A stretch of 64,000 bases of DNA from Arbacia lixula (Eukaryota; Echinodermata; Echinoidea; Arbacioida; Arbaciidae): contig OZ022576.1 of assembly GCA_963669155.1 (NCBI GenBank), forward strand, positions 6,198,576-6,262,575. The letters run 5' to 3'. The notes below the pieces were generated by a model. That model saw only the letters and a program-made list of their open reading frames with translations. It was not told where the DNA came from and ran no database searches. Positions within the stretch are counted from its first letter, which is position 1; every line of letters begins with the position of its first letter. The translations under genes were made by a program, and so were the position numbers. Positions 60,475 to 64,000 of the stretch are shown one piece after another.

Positions 60475-63400
60475 TTATGGGAAAACACAAGATACCAAAA
60501 TTAACAAATCGCATAGGCATAGTAATAAGAAATAAACTCCACATCCTAAAGATTGCATGTCTCTGGGGCTTTCGCTCGTAGCACTTTGAGTTTGAGTCGC
60601 CGTTGCGTAATGGCTTGCTGGAGTTGTCTCTCTGATCTCCTCAGTCGCATCGGCGTTAATGCGAACCGGGGATGGACTGGACTTGACGGCGGGTGCTTGC
60701 ATCGTATCCGACATCGCAACCACACAGAATACTGATAGATTTCCATCCTTCCTCCAGTCATTTCCACTCGTAGAAATTAGTACGTCAATCGAAAACAGGA
60801 TGGTATTTTGCCAAGAGTCGATGGCACGACAGGCTAGCAATGTATGCTCTTGGGCATATGACTGATTAAAAGAAAGATCGAGTCGTAACGAAGTATTCTG
60901 TGTGTGGATGCGGCAGCAGTATGCCCAGTGTTAAGTGGAGTAAAGCTGGTGTCAGTGGACTGTTTAAAGCTCCATTCGATCCGAGGTGCAGGATGGGATG
61001 TTACAGGGCACTGGAGCAAGACAACGGAATCATCCGTAATGTTACAGACGTCTTCATAGGTGGCATACAATGGACAAGGAAAGTCATTTCTTATCAGATA
61101 CATAAGCTCAACTTCAGACGTCATCGGTTGAGAGGAACATGTCCCGTAGATAGTGATGTCGTCTTCAGCGTCAAGCAACCAACGCTGAGAACAGTCGCAT
61201 TTCGGATTGTTGGCCGAGAGCTCGACTGTGGTCACAAAACGTGGCATTGACTGACCACTAACTGGTAGTAATCCCTTCTCTATCGTGGTGAGAGAGTTAT
61301 TAGTTAAAGCCAGTGATGTCAATGAGAATAGAATCTTGTATATCTTATCGCGACACGGCCAACCTGGAAATCTGGCCAGGTCATTTCCAGATAAACTGAG
61401 TTCTTTGAGAGGGTGGTAAATATGTATTCCGTGACACGCATTTATGTACTGGATGCGATTGTTATCAAGGTATAAAAATGTAAGGTTTGGAAACTGAATA
61501 AGAAGAGGCCCAACTTGGAATGACTTTAAAGCGTTTCCACTAAAGTTGAAAAGCAAAACGTTCTGACCATGCCAAGGGAGAATATACACTAAGCCACTCT
61601 CAACCAAGTGCAATGCATTTGTGTTCACCAGCACGGTATCCTCAGACATGTCGAATCCTTTGAACGAAATGTTGCATAAGTTCACTAAGAAAGCAGAATA
61701 GTACGTTCCATTTAACTGAGCTGAAGTTTGATTCGACATTCCTGGTACTAAGCAACTGTCATTAGATTTGTAGATTTGAACTCCTCTCAGAATAACTGTG
61801 GATATGCATAGTACGCTATCAGGAATCCTGAATATGAGGCCACCTTGGGTGTAAAATGTTGATGTATCGACTAAATCCATGACACAGGACGGTGCAAGTG
61901 AAGAAAGGTCAACGTATACAACAGGCAAATCGCGGATTGTTGAGCAGGTGATATTAAATTCTGGAATTTGATTGCCATTTATTTTCAAACTTTCCAGTTG
62001 CTCCAATTTTCTGATTTCGTCATCACTAAAACTACCAATTCGATTGTGACTTAGATCAAGATACCGTAGTGACGGAAACGTACGGGCAATGCCTTTTGGT
62101 ATTGAATTCAAATAATTACAACAAAGATATAATCTGTCCATTGAATAAAATACGGTGTTTGGTAATGGAAGCTTTTGAATAGATGCGTTTTTCAGAGACA
62201 ACATGTTCAGCTGAGGGATGCGAGAAAATGCTTCTCTACCAAGAAATTGAATTGGATTATTGTCAATATTTAAGTAAAGTAATTTTGGCAGAGCAGGGAA
62301 TTGTGAGATGTGTTGGATGATATTGTTGGACAGAGAAAGGTAAATTAATTGGACCAGATTGTTGAATGAGTCTTTGTCAATTTTGGAGATGGCATTTTCC
62401 CGACACGACATGGACAGAAGACTACCCATATTCGAGATGTTGGATGTAATTGTCAATTTGTTGTTATCAATATGTAGACTTTTAAGTCTTGGAAGAAATA
62501 TTAACCCATTGTAATCTATTTGTTCGATACGATTTCTATCCATCCAGAATATAATTAATTTGGGATTACGAAACTCTCCTAAAACCGACAAAATAGAGTT
62601 GTCATTCAAATATATTCCTTTTAAGCTAGGCAAATTTTCAAACTGGTAACTTATCAAAGCAGTTATTTTGTTATTTGTCATTCTTAATTCCCTAAGATCC
62701 TGAAGACCACTGATATCTGGCACTGTTTTGAAAAGATTATTGGACAGAGAGAGCGTCGTAAGGGATGAAACGTTTGTTAGACCCGTTATAAATTTGATAG
62801 AATTTGAAGAAAGGTCAAGGCGCGTCAGGAGTGGGTGTTCGATTAGATGCACGCGGATGATGTGTCCGTTGGTCATCTTTAGATCGGTCAGAAGTGGTGC
62901 ATTTGCCTGAAGAGTGGACACGTAGCCGCTATCAGTGACGCCACTTAACCGTATCTCTGTCAAACTCGGAACATAGGGAATGAAAATGTGCGGTAAAGCA
63001 TTGCTCTGATTATGAAGATATGCTGTTTCCAGGAAAGGAGTGTACCTAAATGCAGAAAAATCATTGAGTTTATTTCCATTCAGTAAGACTGAAATAAGTG
63101 CAGTGGAAAGAGAATGAGCTTCAATCGTTACAATTCTATTAAAACTGAGACCTATGTGTTGCAGATTCCGGAGGGCAAACGTATCATCAGAAATGTAAAA
63201 AATACGATTTCTAGACAAATCAAGTATAACAAGTTGTTCAAGTCCTGTGAAAGACTGGCGAGAAACAGCTTTAATCAAATTTGCTGCCATATTAAGCCGA
63301 GTGAGTCCCGAAGGCATGTGTTCTCCTCGTATATCACGAAGCTTGTTAAAATCCAAATTTAAGTACAAGAGATTGGGTACATCTGAGCCGAAGACGGAGG

Positions 63401-63842
63401 GGATCTCTTGAATAGCATTGAATGATAAATGCAGATCTCGCAACAGAAACAAACCTTTTAATCGCGGGATCTTTCCCAGAAGATTGTTTTGAAGAACAAT
63501 TGTGCTTAGCTGAAGGGTCTGGCCAAAAATTGAATCGTCGACGGCAAAGAGAGCAACGGAAGTGAGTTCGAACGAGGTTAAATTCGGAAATGAGTGTAAG
63601 ACCCTGGACTGCATTGGTGGGACGGTGTTGGAGCGATTGTTGTCAAGTTCATGAAAAACGTTCGCCTCTTGCTGCCTAAACATATAGCTCACCTGAGAGA
63701 TACTATGACATGAAAGGCGAGTGCGACCAATATTACAGTAGCATAGTTGGCATAAATCTTTTTCTTGTGGCCTGCTGAGTCGGATCAGCAGGAAGAAGGC
63801 AAGCGCTTGCCAAATTTTAGGGGATGACTCCTTTTCTGCCAT
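60475..63842 (-). CDS. LRR plus Ig-domain surface or secreted protein, with apparent frameshift
   Basis: The ATG at 63842 (MAEKESSPKIW) opens a hydrophobic leader and an N-terminal Cys cap (DLCQLCYCNIGRTRLSC). A long array follows, with many leucine-rich repeats of the LxxLxLxxNxI type across most of the next ~800 residues. A C-terminal cap NPKCDCSQRWLLDAEDD and an Ig domain (LLQCPV...RIEWSF) come next. The frame then stops at 60834. The expected second Ig cysteine (HTLLACRAID) is in another frame, reached by a shift within the dinucleotide run at 60899-60906. That frame continues through a Ser/Thr-rich stalk to a hydrophobic tail GVYFLLLCLCDLLILVSCVF before TAA at 60475, resembling a GPI-anchor signal. 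There are no introns in the coding part. A recognition or adhesion role is inference. It may be a recent pseudogene or an assembly indel. Confidence 0.82.
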
Positions 63843-63902
63843 ATTTCCAGTTCGTAGAAAGGTCTGGAGGTTTGAAACACAAAACAGCAATTACAATGGG
63901 AA

Positions 63903-64000
63903 GCACTCGAAGGTTCGTAATTCCGAAGGTTCGAATACTCCGAAGATTCGTTATTCCGAAGCTTCACTATTCCGAAGGTTCGTTATTCCGAAGGTTCGTT
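63903..64000. repeat. 16-bp minisatellite running off the window end
   Basis: Tandem units of ATTCCGAAGGTTCGTT with variants (GAAGATTCG, GAAGCTTCA, one 17-bp unit), about six copies visible. It begins about 60 bp upstream of the LRR-Ig start codon and continues beyond the window. Confidence 0.92.

Overview
The window looks like nuclear DNA of a non-vertebrate deuterostome, most probably an echinoderm. It is AT-rich, has split genes with GT..AG introns and dense microsatellites, and carries several miniature inverted-repeat transposons. It holds a rough (Ro) class homeobox gene, a family vertebrates lack, and a head-to-tail cluster of intronless, very similar class A receptors resembling the rapidly expanded 'surreal' GPCRs described in sea urchins. 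The exact species cannot be read from the sequence.

Layout. 0.7-12.1 kb (+): a complete three-exon rough-type homeobox gene, predicted 404 aa, with a 9-kb first intron. 18.6-20.4 kb (-): a two-coding-exon beta-1,3-galactosyltransferase (GT31), 435 aa. 29.0-31.9 kb (-): a two-exon secreted 104-aa TIL-domain (trypsin-inhibitor-like, 10 Cys) protein with a TATA box. 33-46 kb: gene-poor, with LINE 3' relics, a large inverted repeat with ~570-bp arms around an ACT-trinucleotide array, and a cluster of three different MITEs. 47.3-57.1 kb (-): four tandem intronless receptor genes (374, 366, 377 and 376 codons) within duplicated segments. 60.5-63.8 kb (-): an intronless leucine-rich-repeat plus Ig-domain surface protein with a probable frameshift inside a TG dinucleotide run and a hydrophobic C-terminal tail. 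A 16-bp minisatellite runs off the window end just upstream of it.

The genes do not form a pathway. The homeobox gene is a nuclear regulator, the glycosyltransferase a Golgi enzyme, and the TIL, receptor and LRR-Ig genes look like secreted or surface products. The most notable system is the receptor cluster. All four copies share altered class A motifs (YRY for DRY, NVFIY for NPxxY) and have almost no N-terminal tail. Different segments of each copy match different sisters, which suggests gene conversion or unequal exchange. Three copies also carry a (GTA)n microsatellite just 3' of the stop codon.

All exon joins were inferred by eye from splice sites, phase and family motifs; no searches were run.
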